Source of the DNA: Halobacteriovoraceae bacterium
Lineage (GTDB): Bacteria > Bdellovibrionota > Bacteriovoracia > Bacteriovoracales > Bacteriovoracaceae
Reading direction: 5' to 3'
Length of the DNA stretch: 60,759 nt
Assembly (NCBI GenBank): GCA_002718735.1
Contig: PBFR01000006.1
Coordinates: 11,261-72,019 of the forward strand
In this document: positions 27,001-34,895 of the stretch, one piece after another
How the letters are laid out: each line of letters begins with the position of its first letter
Numbering within the stretch: the first letter of the stretch is position 1
Position numbers and translations under genes: made by a program
The notes under the pieces: model-generated
Databases searched by the model: none
Seen by the model: only the letters and a program-made list of their open reading frames with translations
What the model was told of the DNA's origin: nothing

Positions 27001-29953
27001 GAGAAACTAGATCAGGAAGTCCCGTCGGTTCTGCATCAGCAATTGATCCATCAATTACCAATGCCTTTCTTTCTTGGAGAGAGTTTCCTGTTGCATCTGC
27101 AGGCTTTGGAACAGCATAGTTCACAGTTGAGTTTGAGTAATTGTCTTCAACAGTGGCACCTGCAAGATCCAAATAACTCACAGTTGAGTGAATAGAGAGG
27201 TCTGCACTTGCATCATCTTTTTGGACTGTATATTGGAAGTATAGTTCATCCTCTAGTCCGCCAGTACCCTGTCCCGTGTAGTTAACTTGTCTATCAATGG
27301 CACCTGTTTCTAAAAATAGCCTTGGTGATCCACTTGTTGTATTTATAGTAATCGCCTCGTCAAATTTTACAGTGATATCCACTGTCTGCCCAAGATAGTA
27401 TGTACCATCAACCGTTGATGAATCGATATACGCAATTACTGGTGGAACCTCGTCCACTACATCCACAGTAAACTCAAATGTTGCAGCAGTATTGTCTACC
27501 GAGTTTTGATCATCAAAATCCACTGCAATAGTACAAGAACCCACATACTTGTCATTAGGTAGAAATGACACGACTCCAGTTGTGGCATTAACACTCAAAG
27601 TGTCTGCAACTGTCGAACAATGAGTGCCACTTGATGGAGTGGCCAATGCATATACACCATGGGTTTCATCAGTCGAGCCTAGGTCAAAGTCGCTGGCCGT
27701 ATTTTGTATAACAGAAGCATAAGCAGCATCTGCTGTACTATGATGCATATAAATTTCTTCCGTTGCATTTCCACTTATTACAGGTCTAACGTTATTTACA
27801 TTAAAACTTGCAGTGAGAGTTGAACTTACTAGCCCGTCTTGGTCACCAGTGGCCTTTATAGTAAATGAACAAGCTCCAACATGGTCATCATTTGAAGTAC
27901 CTGTCATCACCCCAGTAGAGGCAGCAATGGAGGATATGAAAGCACATGTATTAGAATCAATTGTCCAAGTATGGGTGTCCCCAGTGTCAGGATCATTTAA
28001 GGTTGGTGTGCAGGTATAAGTTACATCTTCGTTGATATCACTGTCACATCCAGCAGGTAGACTAACTGTTGCATTGTCAGGGCTCGGGTTCATAGTAACA
28101 GTAAACTGATCAGTACCTAAGTTGTCTGAGGCCTGACCATCGTCAAATTGAACATTGATATTACAATTCTGATCGTAATTCGTATCTGGAGCAAATGTTA
28201 CTTCTCCAGTAGTCGCATTTATAGAGACTGTGCCGTGGTCTTGGCAGTCAGTGCCTGTGGCAGAAATTATTGAATAGGTTCCAAAACCTTCATCTTGAGA
28301 TTCAACAGCAGCATCATTTGCAACTACAGTTGCTCCCACATCCTCATTCAAGGTCGTGTTGGAGATAGTGAAGGCCGGTTGAACATTATTAACGGTGATA
28401 CTGAAACTTTCCTCGTTAAAATCCATCGAGTCATCCGCTCTAACTACTAGAGTACAAGTTCCGACATCTGATCTTGCTGGGGTGCCGGTGACATTCCCAG
28501 TGGAAGAGTTGATAGACATCCATGCACAGTCATGGCCTGTTCCAAATGACCAAGTGAAAGTATCACCCTCGGGATCTGTAGCTCCACCTGTACACGAATA
28601 TGCTGCAAGCTCATTAATTGAAGTTGAACATGACGTTGAAATGTTTGGAGCGTCGTTTACTCCTGTAACAGAAATAGTTGCTTCTTCAAAATCAGTGTTT
28701 CCAGATGGGTTTTGATCGTCAAACACCACTCTTACATTACAGGTAGCATCAAAATCAGCTGCTGGCGTATATGTTACAGCACCAGTGCTTGAGTCAATAG
28801 AAACAGTTCCATTATCACTACATTTAGTTCCAGTAACATTTGTATTATCTAGAGAGTAAACACCATAACCTTCTTCATCTGAGATTACATCGCCACCAAG
28901 AATAACAACTGTTGCCGGGTCATCCTCTGTAATAGACTGGATAGTTGTTATCGGACTGATGATCGGTGTGACATTTGTTATCGTAATTGACTTTGTATAG
29001 TCGCCAGAATCAACTTGGCCGTCGTTTACTTTAATTCCCAATGTGCACGTTCCAACTTGATCGTCATTGGGTGTTCCAGAAACGACTCCAGTAGAAGAGT
29101 TCACAACGGCCCATGCACAATCATTTGAAGAAGCAAGAGACCATGTATGGGTGTCCTCACCATCGGAGTCACTTATTCCCAAATCAGAGCAAGCGTATGC
29201 TGAATTTTGTGCGACTGTTGCACTGGAGCAATCTCCAGTTATAGATGGCGTATCGTTTGTTGAAACGACAGTCACTGCGACTTCGTCATAAACAGTATTA
29301 TTCTCATCGTTTTCGTCATCGAAAACAATTCTTACATTACAGACACCACTGTAGTTTACCGTAGGCTGATAACTAACAGCTCCGGTTGTGGAATCAATAG
29401 AAAGAGTGCCATTGTCTGAACACTTTGTTCCAGTGGTTGAAGCATTATCTAAGGAGTAAACTCCAAAAGCTTCTTCATTGGATTGTACTTGAGCATCGTT
29501 TATGATCACGGCCATTGGATCATCTTCAGTTATGGATACATCACTTACAGATAAAGTTGGAGTTACGTTTTTAATAGTTATTTCAGCTGAAACTTGTTCA
29601 GTGCCAGGAGTTTTATCAAATACCATTTCACAAGTACCAACCTGATCATCATTGGGACTTCCTGAGACTACCTTGCTTCCATCAATAGATATAAATGCAC
29701 AATTATTGTCAGAAGACAGAGACCAAGTTTTTCCATCAGCACGGGCCGCCACACCAAAGAAGTTTACACACTCGCTTGTTAAGACCGAGTTAATATCAGT
29801 TGAACCCTGATTAATTTCCACATAACAGCCAAGGCTGTCTCTATACTCTTGCGTCTCGACGCCAAGACCAGTAGCTCCATCCCCTGCACCACCGCCTCCT
29901 CCGCATGCCGCAATGAAAAGCATTAGAAAGTAAATGTGAATAATTTTAATCAT
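19082..29953 (-). CDS. Giant surface lipoprotein with Ig/cadherin-like repeats and three Asp-box propeller modules
   Basis: A 3,623-residue protein. The signal ends in lipobox IAAC with Cys17, followed by GGGGGAGDG. Residues about 30-880 alternate two beta-sandwich repeats: a He_PIG-like type (SLASSNDCAWAVVNSSTGVV, GTPNDDQVGTC) and a cadherin-like type (ITEDDPATVV, GVYSLDN, KCSDNGTVSIDSSTGAV), each with Cys positions suggesting disulfides. A SwmB-like domain follows (about 880-1000, YLGQTVDITVKFDEAI). Then come three homologous 640-670-residue modules full of Asp boxes SxDxGxTW (SEDFGATW, SFDQGDTW, SEDQGSTW, SSDYGRTW), as in BNR/sortilin/GH74 propellers. Sialidase catalytic residues were not recognised, so binding rather than hydrolysis is likely. 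Confidence 0.9.
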   Translation of the reverse strand: MIKIIHIYFLMLFIAACGGGGGAGDGATGLGVETQEYRDSLGCYVEINQGSTDINSVLTSECVNFFGVAARADGKTWSLSSDNNCAFISIDGSKVVSGSPNDDQVGTCEMVFDKTPGTEQVSAEITIKNVTPTLSVSDVSITEDDPMAVIINDAQVQSNEEAFGVYSLDNASTTGTKCSDNGTLSIDSTTGAVSYQPTVNYSGVCNVRIVFDDENDENNTVYDEVAVTVVSTNDTPSITGDCSSATVAQNSAYACSDLGISDSDGEDTHTWSLASSNDCAWAVVNSSTGVVSGTPNDDQVGTCTLGIKVNDGQVDSGDYTKSITITNVTPIISPITTIQSITEDDPATVVILGGDVISDEEGYGVYSLDNTNVTGTKCSDNGTVSIDSSTGAVTYTPAADFDATCNVRVVFDDQNPSGNTDFEEATISVTGVNDAPNISTSCSTSINELAAYSCTGGATDPEGDTFTWSFGTGHDCAWMSINSSTGNVTGTPARSDVGTCTLVVRADDSMDFNEESFSITVNNVQPAFTISNTTLNEDVGATVVANDAAVESQDEGFGTYSIISATGTDCQDHGTVSINATTGEVTFAPDTNYDQNCNINVQFDDGQASDNLGTDQFTVTMNPSPDNATVSLPAGCDSDINEDVTYTCTPTLNDPDTGDTHTWTIDSNTCAFISSIAASTGVMTGTSNDDHVGACSFTIKATGDQDGLVSSTLTASFNVNNVRPVISGNATEEIYMHHSTADAAYASVIQNTASDFDLGSTDETHGVYALATPSSGTHCSTVADTLSVNATTGVVSFLPNDKYVGSCTIAVDFDDQNSVDNTAATFEFTVDVVDEVPPVIAYIDSSTVDGTYYLGQTVDITVKFDEAITINTTSGSPRLFLETGAIDRQVNYTGQGTGGLEDELYFQYTVQKDDASADLSIHSTVSYLDLAGATVEDNYSNSTVNYAVPKPADATGNSLQERKALVIDGSIADAEPTGLPDLVSPIVELDVTVAGSGVVEYQYKVVDAQTGTACSNGTGYSGNITSSTKITDSVAVYPLGTQIRLCVVGVTASGVVAPYEDAFEYVWTKDAKSIQEMDFSNVSGLSNWQDSEVDPDNNNIIYARNLIGVVFKSEDFGATWDKQCTVPQTYTTSMEVSPGPDRTPYIFQESKIYKIVDNDGAACEDLLNGTGLTVNTRYNYKNVNFAINGDIYLLNDNSAGQAEIHRSFDQGDTWSLYTTISPNVHQNEHLSFSLNPHNVNEFIIGSWADGAQTNNRVYVSHDGGSTFSNRALFSNYVYQRFNWHPTISGTVYLSQLPISEKSSDSGTTWENGGEGNAPASDNVNRLVRWDIDKVTGHAYRIWESGSDTLLQKATDITSSGTITWSLVYTFSDTGSVNNGRSVSVSGNSATPTQPTITVNIQNKFWVSTDGGSSFTPKYAVEELELTTIAGAGDNAIYGATLDWGVVKTVDNGATWTYQAYDYNHCLGKPPRLAVSQLDTDNVLMWTENYGTIDCNNFNYSVNGFSSYISRNDFSMTAPKLAVSMSAHNPKQYYLSGKAGTQPFKFHKTFNTSFESTLQNSAGNEFTSPMPDSYIHPHDSDVVWIVDDTSTGKLYQYDLNDETRTDISSNTGLSSIAAIDVYTGDKGQFYLRAMDRTGLMKVSSDYGATFSTEGTTSAPLASCNKRFLYHHPKDRNLVVTACLGANILGLSKDKGNTWDETDLVADYDLTCNITGVAISSSKVFLGCSAGDTLSLNYSFVGLKNDIADSVLTTTENGNANDLVEHFFPGQYSTIEYKVIPAGATCDGTVTGFSTTVPKSNDPAFTTRGEYKVCVQQTDASGTSYSVSSTIFYDADTPSFASIDLVNDVADGELTFVEHFYDNYLVGNLSSSNHDYAKYAVVESSVTCDASLDYNYEMPKSNNPVFKNATTYKVCVELSTRGGLTTYGSSSNITYVPTQVFAKLSGLPEAYVSTDSTLNVTVSGTGVTQYKYKLTDNSYCSEESGYSAAIPVATPISEDLTSFSSGDNLRLCVLGGDSSGYFQSYKRATWHVWVYSTNYRIDPIDFSSINNLRNWVQVDVHPNNENIIYALNYMGEVWKSEDQGSTWDIQCIVREYRAHINMKVSPADDGTAYIGYNNNDGFGRVQNLYRIDPKNGGFCTDLLADFKGEMKSTFVHTGFSIAPNGDLYMVEDQYDSMVIRRSSDYGRTWSLVSQLQDSGVSGQLYFNPQDPNIVLLNSRSVNSGLGGVGNRGLFRSMDGGKTWSLMTSLSSFINEQQIFFDPVLSGRVYANGQYLSTDNGASWSTNAGLNSSNRWWVDSSGKGYRLSESGSDTILHRANGMGDPITFSTLYTFTGVQSTSQKWDISATGNTIAAVVGEKLFVSTDGGSNFTDVLWPGKHLHLTGISSSDGQKIFGAARAWVVVGSEDSGNSWDFRMTDFLNDCDKDARVYANHLDPDSVLVFSEHCRFRTVATTDGFSTVTTNHGGSYNGYGQVFASANILNSYMWLRDDSGGALWRTTNGFASYSTYLNDYSYLNGSRGYMSFSHVSDQTKYFYRNHVGKLKEIRMVDGSADMSEIHNRLTFSNNISSMAMKTDKDRLSLSHMFMADNGVLNETKDDGKSFSLVGTSSPGISSCGARILYVYPNNNDLMVAACYANQEIAWTTDGGNTWDEIDLDSSYGMTCGISGVTMNNSQILFSCRGLKGLSFYFTPAVLMNAASDNVIHASEATGDVLVGIDYPSNYSLIEYSLINSGAVCNATTPGFSTTVPRDTDLVSDGDYKVCVKLVDGSGTTYKESTDFTFKGSVPSFTSIDLVADSVDGVQLIDYKQASSSIVGALVGANYDKVSYALVDAAVTCNNNITYQATAPTTNSRFFGDAGSYKVCVALSDGVNPPAFGSSSTFTFSKGQVTAKLSNIPKKVSSQTTLNISVGGTNVDAYSYKLGAAPLDCTVSTGYSGEVSSATPITDDISGLPNGNIQVCVRGIDNTSFEDQLHTSATTYVWQKDSFDFGHMSFGENSYAQNWFDVEVAKWASEPHIYARDLDGRVYLSTDRGTSFDLQCKVGHDSNSRMLISPVKEVGAIIAANGSAYRVTDLDGEDCQLISGGFTSVVSTFQRAPIAFTSDGAIYMMDEVSATVTELKKSSDFGKSWSVRNTFTDVGTNLTINVDPFNDENLLVVYEGTALAPYANDWIISKNGGETWSGIFGVSDIQNVQIDFKFDPVVNGRLYANNGFVSFDDVQSFSDFSTNYVSDFSRWDIDSTGLGVRLVQDGADIDVETSSSMAPAGFTTFRTINGITAAVTDRSVSISGDGQTIAVTLNNQMFISKDGGVFTEVFTPMPYAKLTSISSEDNSTVYAADRNWNIFKSTDSALNWDWRAVHSTGCDAKVRVRTPKSNTNYVLAYADQDATTCSAVFRSTDGFATSALLGGTLWTTSPLSLALDSSDPNNVAFVANGQVKTSTNFMSSNSNTSVTSVSNTGHSYDAMFSAADPNYIYNVAGSKLYEIDLSGGTKTDITSALGFASAAGIEDLGTGSVLAISSTGQLDQSLDDGVSFGAYATNPGLASCSQRILKTLLSDAGNTLATACYNGTTIAYTSDAGATWSEINLSSYSLTSACTISDMAIIEEGGGVKKAAVACESDEAIEVILP
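21880..23850 (-). repeat. Propeller module 2 of the giant lipoprotein
   Basis: Approximately residues 2,035-2,690. It opens with IDFSSINNLRNWVQVDVHP, contains SEDQGSTW, SSDYGRTW, SMDGGKTW and TTDGGNTW, and closes with ISSCGARILYVYP and MTCGISGVTMNNSQILFSC, parallel to module 1. Between modules 1 and 2 and between 2 and 3 lie matching sets of three small beta domains. Confidence 0.75.
24740..26735 (-). repeat. Propeller module 1 of the giant lipoprotein
   Basis: Approximately residues 1,074-1,738. It opens with MDFSNVSGLSNWQDSEVDP, contains Asp boxes such as SEDFGATW, SHDGGSTF, SSDSGTTW and SKDKGNTW, and closes with a conserved Cys-rich end (LASCNKRFLYHHP, then LTCNITGVAISSSKVFLGC). Boundaries are estimated by matching the three copies by eye. 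Confidence 0.75.
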
Positions 29954-30348
29954 GTAGCTTCCCTAATAATTAAATCCTCAACTTAATTATCGGATGCAAA
30001 ATGCTTTAATATATGGACTTTTTAAGGATTTTTTTAACACTTATTAAAAAACTATTTAAATTCAAACACTTAGATCTTAATAAATTAAGATCTCTTCACT
30101 GGCGGAAAATTATTCCTACTCACTTAACATTTGGTAAGTGAGAATTAATTTTGCCAGTCTTTAAAGAATCTTTAATAAAGCCGCCTAGAGGGCCCATTTT
30201 GCCATAGAGTGGCAATCATTGATTAAGATTTCCTTACAAGACTAATGATATCAAACACTTGAGGAAATAATACTGTACTAGATTGGAATTCGGGGTAAAA
30301 TATAAGGACAAACGTGATGATCAATTTGAGTCAAGGATAGACGATACA
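29954..30348. promoter_or_regulatory. Divergent intergenic region rich in inverted repeats
   Basis: No credible gene. Three structures stand out: a perfect palindrome AGATCTTAAT-AA-ATTAAGATCT (30072-30093); a long imperfect hairpin at about 30098-30157 with outer arms CTGGC/GCCAG and AAAATTA/TAATTTT and an inner perfect CTCACTTA/TAAGTGAG stem (30119-30142); and TTGCCA-TAGAG-TGGCAA (30199-30215). The giant lipoprotein and the envelope protein at 30,349 are both transcribed away from it. Confidence 0.55.
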
Positions 30349-31644
30349 TTGTTAAGGATAGCAAGATTATTAACTTTTCTTTTTTCTTTTTCGGCGATCG
30401 CGCAAACCAATGAAAAAGAATTCTACCTTTTAAAAGAGCGAAGAAACTCTTTAAGCTCACAGGTATATTCAATCTACTTGGCACCAATATGGGGACAGGA
30501 TGGACTTTTAAACAGAATTGCAAAGCTAAACAACACCTCTATCAAAGGTCTTGATCAGTACACCCCAGGCGAAAAGATTTGGATACCTTCCCCACACACT
30601 TCCAGCAAGTTTTGTAACTTTCTTGTTACAAAGGACAAACTTGTCACTTACAAGTACTTCATTAAAAGTGGGGACGAAAAATTAAAAACCCTCCAAAACA
30701 AAGGCAACCTTAACTGCCAGTCAGAACAAAAAGATCCATACGAAAACTTCATTTTTTTAGAAGAAGATCAGCTATTAAGCTCAATGATCTACTCTATTTA
30801 TTTAACTCCTCTCTGGGAGCCTGATGGAATTATGCAAGAGGTTTATGACATCAACCATATGGAAGATGAAGTGGAGAAAGACAACAGCATTAAAAGTATC
30901 TATATGATTCCAGAGCTCAAAAGAGCACAAGGGTTCAATTATGCTAAAGAGTTAAATGGACGGGTAAAACCGAAAGTTTATATAAACTCGACACCACAAA
31001 GACTTGCTCTTTTAAAGCTGGCCGGTGGAGAAAAGAGAGAGAAACCAAAAAAGAAAGAAAGCAAAATAGTAGAAACTAAAGTCAGCGTCCTGGGTGCTCA
31101 AAGTGTGAGGTACTCAGAAAGTGATGTTTCAAATGTAACTGTGGATATCTTAAGTACTTATGGAGGAGCACTTGATCTAGAAATGCGACTGAGCAATAAC
31201 GCATACATTAACTTCTATGCCCAGCTTGAGTACTTCCCTGAAGTTAAAAACAGAGATGTGGACAATAACTATCTTTTTGAAAAAAACCTCAGCTATGAAG
31301 ATAAATGGCTTGAGGGCCTAAACTACACGGCAGGTTTTTCAGAGCCTTGGTACATTCAAAATATCGAAAAAGATGTATTCAAATTTGTGAGCTCAATCGT
31401 TCCCTACGCAGGATTGGCCAAAAGAGTCGAATTTGAATCTTTTACCTCAAGAAGTGAGGTTGGTCTTTTGCCACCACTTGACTTAATTAATCAAGATCTA
31501 ATCGAATACGGTGTATTTTTGAAGCAGCATTTTAGATTTAAAATTTTTGGTCAAGATGTACTCACAGGAGCAGACATGAAATACATTCAATTCAAAAACC
31601 ATGCTGATCGATACATCACCCTTTTTGGTGGGTTAAGCTTTTAA
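30349..31644 (+). CDS. Secreted protein with LysM-like N-terminal repeats and beta-rich C-terminus
   Basis: The probable start is TTG at 30349 (AAGGAT upstream), which places a signal peptide LRIARLLTFLFSFSAIAQ at the N-terminus; the frame is open further upstream to 30283. The 431-residue product has two related segments, IYLAPIWGQDGLLNRIAKLN ending TPGEKIWIPSP (residues about 35-85) and IYLTPLWEPDGIMQEVYDIN ending IYMIPE (about 145-190), which resemble divergent LysM peptidoglycan-binding motifs. The C-terminal 190 residues look like an outer-membrane barrel (VTVDILSTYGGALDLEMRLS, ending YITLFGGLSF with terminal Phe). Function unknown. Confidence 0.72.
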   Translation: MLRIARLLTFLFSFSAIAQTNEKEFYLLKERRNSLSSQVYSIYLAPIWGQDGLLNRIAKLNNTSIKGLDQYTPGEKIWIPSPHTSSKFCNFLVTKDKLVTYKYFIKSGDEKLKTLQNKGNLNCQSEQKDPYENFIFLEEDQLLSSMIYSIYLTPLWEPDGIMQEVYDINHMEDEVEKDNSIKSIYMIPELKRAQGFNYAKELNGRVKPKVYINSTPQRLALLKLAGGEKREKPKKKESKIVETKVSVLGAQSVRYSESDVSNVTVDILSTYGGALDLEMRLSNNAYINFYAQLEYFPEVKNRDVDNNYLFEKNLSYEDKWLEGLNYTAGFSEPWYIQNIEKDVFKFVSSIVPYAGLAKRVEFESFTSRSEVGLLPPLDLINQDLIEYGVFLKQHFRFKIFGQDVLTGADMKYIQFKNHADRYITLFGGLSF

Positions 31645-31751
31645 AGGCGGGCCTTCCAATCAGACAAAATATTAACCCAATCTGTGGTGGAAGCGGCCAA
31701 GCTTTTAATGTATAATGCCCCTTTGAACAATAATAAAGGTTTACTCAGAAA

Positions 31752-34700
31752 ATGAATTACAATCAGTTAATTCCACAAAATATCATAGAGGCCGGCGGTC
31801 CATTTTTTTCAGCTCAAACAGTTATGCAGGCAAAGAGAGTCCTTGAAACGGCCCGTATAAACATTTCATTTCAAAAGGGTAATATTGATCGCTACTTTAT
31901 TATTAGCGGCATCGTTAATGACGGTGAACAAAGACGAAGTAAAGTAAGCTATAAAAAAGAAGCAGGTTCAGTCTCATCAACCTGTGATTGTGCACAGTGG
32001 AGTGAAGAAGGACATTGCTCACACACGGCCGCACTCTTTTATAAGTTTCACTTAAATGAGGCACTTAAAAAAGAGCTTGGTGAGTCCGACAGCGGACCTC
32101 TTAGGCCGGAACTCTCAGCATCCGGCCAAGGCGTTCATGCCCCACACTATGGAAGGATCATACCTAATGCAAATAAGTTGGAAGGAGCAAGACCCAATTC
32201 AACTTACTCCTCTCTTCAATATTTATTAACCAATAGAAAAGTTGTTCACTTCCCACTGGCAAAGACTCTCAAAGGCAAGCTTAGGCTAGATCTAGTTCCA
32301 GCTGGCGGACTTGATGAATACGCAAATTTCCCTAATATTGAAGGAAAGTTCTGTCCAGTTTTCTCAATCGAGGATTCAGAAGGCAACGTAAAAAAGAAGA
32401 TAAGCGTTTTTGAATCCTTGTATCTCTTTGACTGGGAATCAGGGGAAGCCTTTAACACTTGGCCTAACGCAAAAGATCTAATTAAGAACATCCAACGTGA
32501 AGGGCTCCTAAGACCCTTAAATGACTATCTAAAGATTCTAAGTCCATTCTTAGAGGATGAAGCTCTACAAATTTTAATAAGGAATCGTCCATGGAATGAA
32601 ATTGAGTTCCAAGATATCAATTTTAGATGTTTAATTCATAAGTCTCAAAGAAGGTCCTTTCTAGACTTTGAGATTGAGTTCTTTGATAAAAAAGACAGAC
32701 TTGTCACACCTCCACCAATATTTAAACTCATGACAAGTGAGAATGGTCACTTAGACGGCTTCAGATCAAAAAACGACACCTATGAGTTTATTGACGAGTT
32801 AATGCTCTCTATTAAGTTTGAGAATCAAAACTATAAGAAGTCCCTTTACTCATGCTCTAAGAGACAGAAAGTTCTCGATGACATGGAGTTTGCAAGTTCT
32901 GAGGGAGATATTCTTTTTGCAAATGATTCTGCAGATAGTCTCTATAGACTTAGCACAAAGAAGTTTATGGCCATATTTACAAGCTTCTTTGAATCCTTTA
33001 GCTCAAACTCTGTTAGATTTTCAAGCTTCCTAGGCGAAGCAAAAAAAGTTCAGTTTCAAATGCCTAAGAATCAACTCTTAGGGGGAATATCAAAGTTTCA
33101 TAAAGACCTAAGTCCCTACGGAGTTTCAATTTTCTATAATCAAAATGAAATAAAGACTTGGACCTCCAATATTAAGTTTGAAAGGAAACAATCAAACTTG
33201 GATTGGTTTGAAGTAAACCTGGTTTTAAATAATCAAGACCTAGAGGTCATAAAAAACGCGCAGTTCAATGACGACTTCTTGGTAACCGAACAAGGACTTG
33301 TTCTCCTAGACAAAAAAGAGAAAGAACTTTTAAAGTTCATGAAAAAATACACCAAGCATGAGGCCGCAGGCGATCAAGCGAGTAGCGATCAGGGGATGAA
33401 TAAATTCTCCCTTACTTTAAATAGATCTAGAATATTCGAGCTTTTTGAGCTTAAAAAACACGGAATAGAAGGAGCACTGACTCAGGAAGAAGAACAAATT
33501 TGCGAGCGTCTTTTAAATATGGACGAGATGCCTGATTATCCCCTTCCTGAGAACCTGAAAGACATAGCACGACCTTACCAGGCCACAGGCTACAATTGGA
33601 TGCGCTTTCTTTATGAAAACAAATTTGGGGCCTGCCTTGCCGATGACATGGGCCTAGGTAAGACTCTTCAAACAATCATGTTTCTTCAAAGCATAGTCGA
33701 TCAAGTTGATAAAATTCTTGTAGTTTGCCCCGTTTCAATCTTAATCAACTGGCAAAATGAAATTGCGAAGTTCTCCAATATGGATGTTCATTGTTACTAT
33801 GGGACAGACAGGGAAAAACCAAAAGAAGATACTAAAATAATACTTACAAGTTATGGCGTCATGAAAAAAGAGGCCTACTCTACTTTTGCAGATATGAAGT
33901 TTGATGTCCTTATTATGGACGAAGTACAGCACTTGAAAAACATTCGCTCTCAGGGAGCGACTGCCGCCAGAACCCTAAAGGCAAACTTCAGAATTTGTCT
34001 TACAGGTACGCCTGTTGAAAATGATCTTTCAGAGTTTTACAACATAATGGACTTGAGTATCCCTGGTATATGGGGAGAGATGAGCTTTTTTAGATCAAGT
34101 TCTAATAAGAAAAGCCGTCTTCTCGCCAGGCAAACTGTAAGGCCTTTTATTCTTAGAAGAACCAAAGAACAGGTCTTAACAGAGTTGCCGGAAAAAGAAG
34201 AAAATCATGTATACCTAAACTTCACAGACGAAGAAAGAGAGCACTATCTCTCCACTTTGGTTAATATCAAAAAGAGAATGGAAGTCGCTCAAAAAGGCAG
34301 AAAATATAGTGAGATTCTAAAAAGCCTTCTACAGCTTAGGCAACTATGTTTGTGGCAAAAAACACAGGCCCTTCGAAGTTCAAAAGTAGACTTTTTAATG
34401 GAAAACCTAGAGGTTCTTCTAGAAGAAGGGCACAAAGTTTTAGTGTTTAGCCAGTTCACAACTTACTTGGACATTATTCAAAATAAGGTCAGAGAAAGAA
34501 GCTACATACATGCTAGAATCGATGGCTCTCAAACTCTAAAAAAGAGACAGGCCGAAGTTGAAAGGTTTCAAGATGGTGATGCCCAGGTATTTCTGATATC
34601 CCTTAAGGCCGGTGGTGTGGGGCTTAACCTAACTGCCGCCAGCTACATTTTCTTAATGGATCCTTGGTGGAATCCGGCCGTTGAAAACCAAGCAATTGAC

Positions 34701-34892
34701 AGGGCCTATCGTATTGGACAAGAGAATAAACTTACTGTTTATAGGCCAATTATAAAAGACTCTGTGGAAGAAAAAGTACTTGTCCTACAAAACAGCAAAA
34801 AGGAGCTCTTTAAAGATCTCATGGCATCAGATGAAGAGTCCTTTTTCAATGGCAAGCTAAGCATGGAAGACTTTCAAGCGCTCTTAGAATAG
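31752..34892 (+). CDS. SWIM-SNF2 family helicase-like ATPase
   Basis: A 1,046-residue SF2 ATPase. A SWIM zinc finger (CDCAQWSEEGHCSH, residues about 77-90) lies near the N-terminus, a 500-residue uncharacterised region follows, and then the SNF2 motor: Walker A ADDMGLGKTLQT near 630, DEVQHLKN near 722, LTGTPVENDLSEF, the C-terminal helicase lobe with VFSQFTTYLDII near 897, and DRAYRIGQ near 986. It probably translocates on double-stranded DNA and remodels bound proteins. Bacterial SWIM-SNF2 proteins are common in predatory bacteria and in some defence loci. It is a paralogue of the SNF2 gene at the right edge. Confidence 0.93.
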   Translation: MNYNQLIPQNIIEAGGPFFSAQTVMQAKRVLETARINISFQKGNIDRYFIISGIVNDGEQRRSKVSYKKEAGSVSSTCDCAQWSEEGHCSHTAALFYKFHLNEALKKELGESDSGPLRPELSASGQGVHAPHYGRIIPNANKLEGARPNSTYSSLQYLLTNRKVVHFPLAKTLKGKLRLDLVPAGGLDEYANFPNIEGKFCPVFSIEDSEGNVKKKISVFESLYLFDWESGEAFNTWPNAKDLIKNIQREGLLRPLNDYLKILSPFLEDEALQILIRNRPWNEIEFQDINFRCLIHKSQRRSFLDFEIEFFDKKDRLVTPPPIFKLMTSENGHLDGFRSKNDTYEFIDELMLSIKFENQNYKKSLYSCSKRQKVLDDMEFASSEGDILFANDSADSLYRLSTKKFMAIFTSFFESFSSNSVRFSSFLGEAKKVQFQMPKNQLLGGISKFHKDLSPYGVSIFYNQNEIKTWTSNIKFERKQSNLDWFEVNLVLNNQDLEVIKNAQFNDDFLVTEQGLVLLDKKEKELLKFMKKYTKHEAAGDQASSDQGMNKFSLTLNRSRIFELFELKKHGIEGALTQEEEQICERLLNMDEMPDYPLPENLKDIARPYQATGYNWMRFLYENKFGACLADDMGLGKTLQTIMFLQSIVDQVDKILVVCPVSILINWQNEIAKFSNMDVHCYYGTDREKPKEDTKIILTSYGVMKKEAYSTFADMKFDVLIMDEVQHLKNIRSQGATAARTLKANFRICLTGTPVENDLSEFYNIMDLSIPGIWGEMSFFRSSSNKKSRLLARQTVRPFILRRTKEQVLTELPEKEENHVYLNFTDEEREHYLSTLVNIKKRMEVAQKGRKYSEILKSLLQLRQLCLWQKTQALRSSKVDFLMENLEVLLEEGHKVLVFSQFTTYLDIIQNKVRERSYIHARIDGSQTLKKRQAEVERFQDGDAQVFLISLKAGGVGLNLTAASYIFLMDPWWNPAVENQAIDRAYRIGQENKLTVYRPIIKDSVEEKVLVLQNSKKELFKDLMASDEESFFNGKLSMEDFQALLE

Positions 34893-34895
34893 ATT

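Noticed and set aside
19629..29291. Many 60-135-codon frames antisense to the giant lipoprotein
   Set aside because: They are Ser/Val-rich shadows of the repetitive gene, lack ribosome-binding sites and are not in plausible gene order.
19082..29953. The giant lipoprotein as a true sialidase
   Set aside because: Asp boxes are abundant, but the sialidase Arg triad and the FRIP motif were not recognised, and Asp boxes occur in many non-sialidase propellers.
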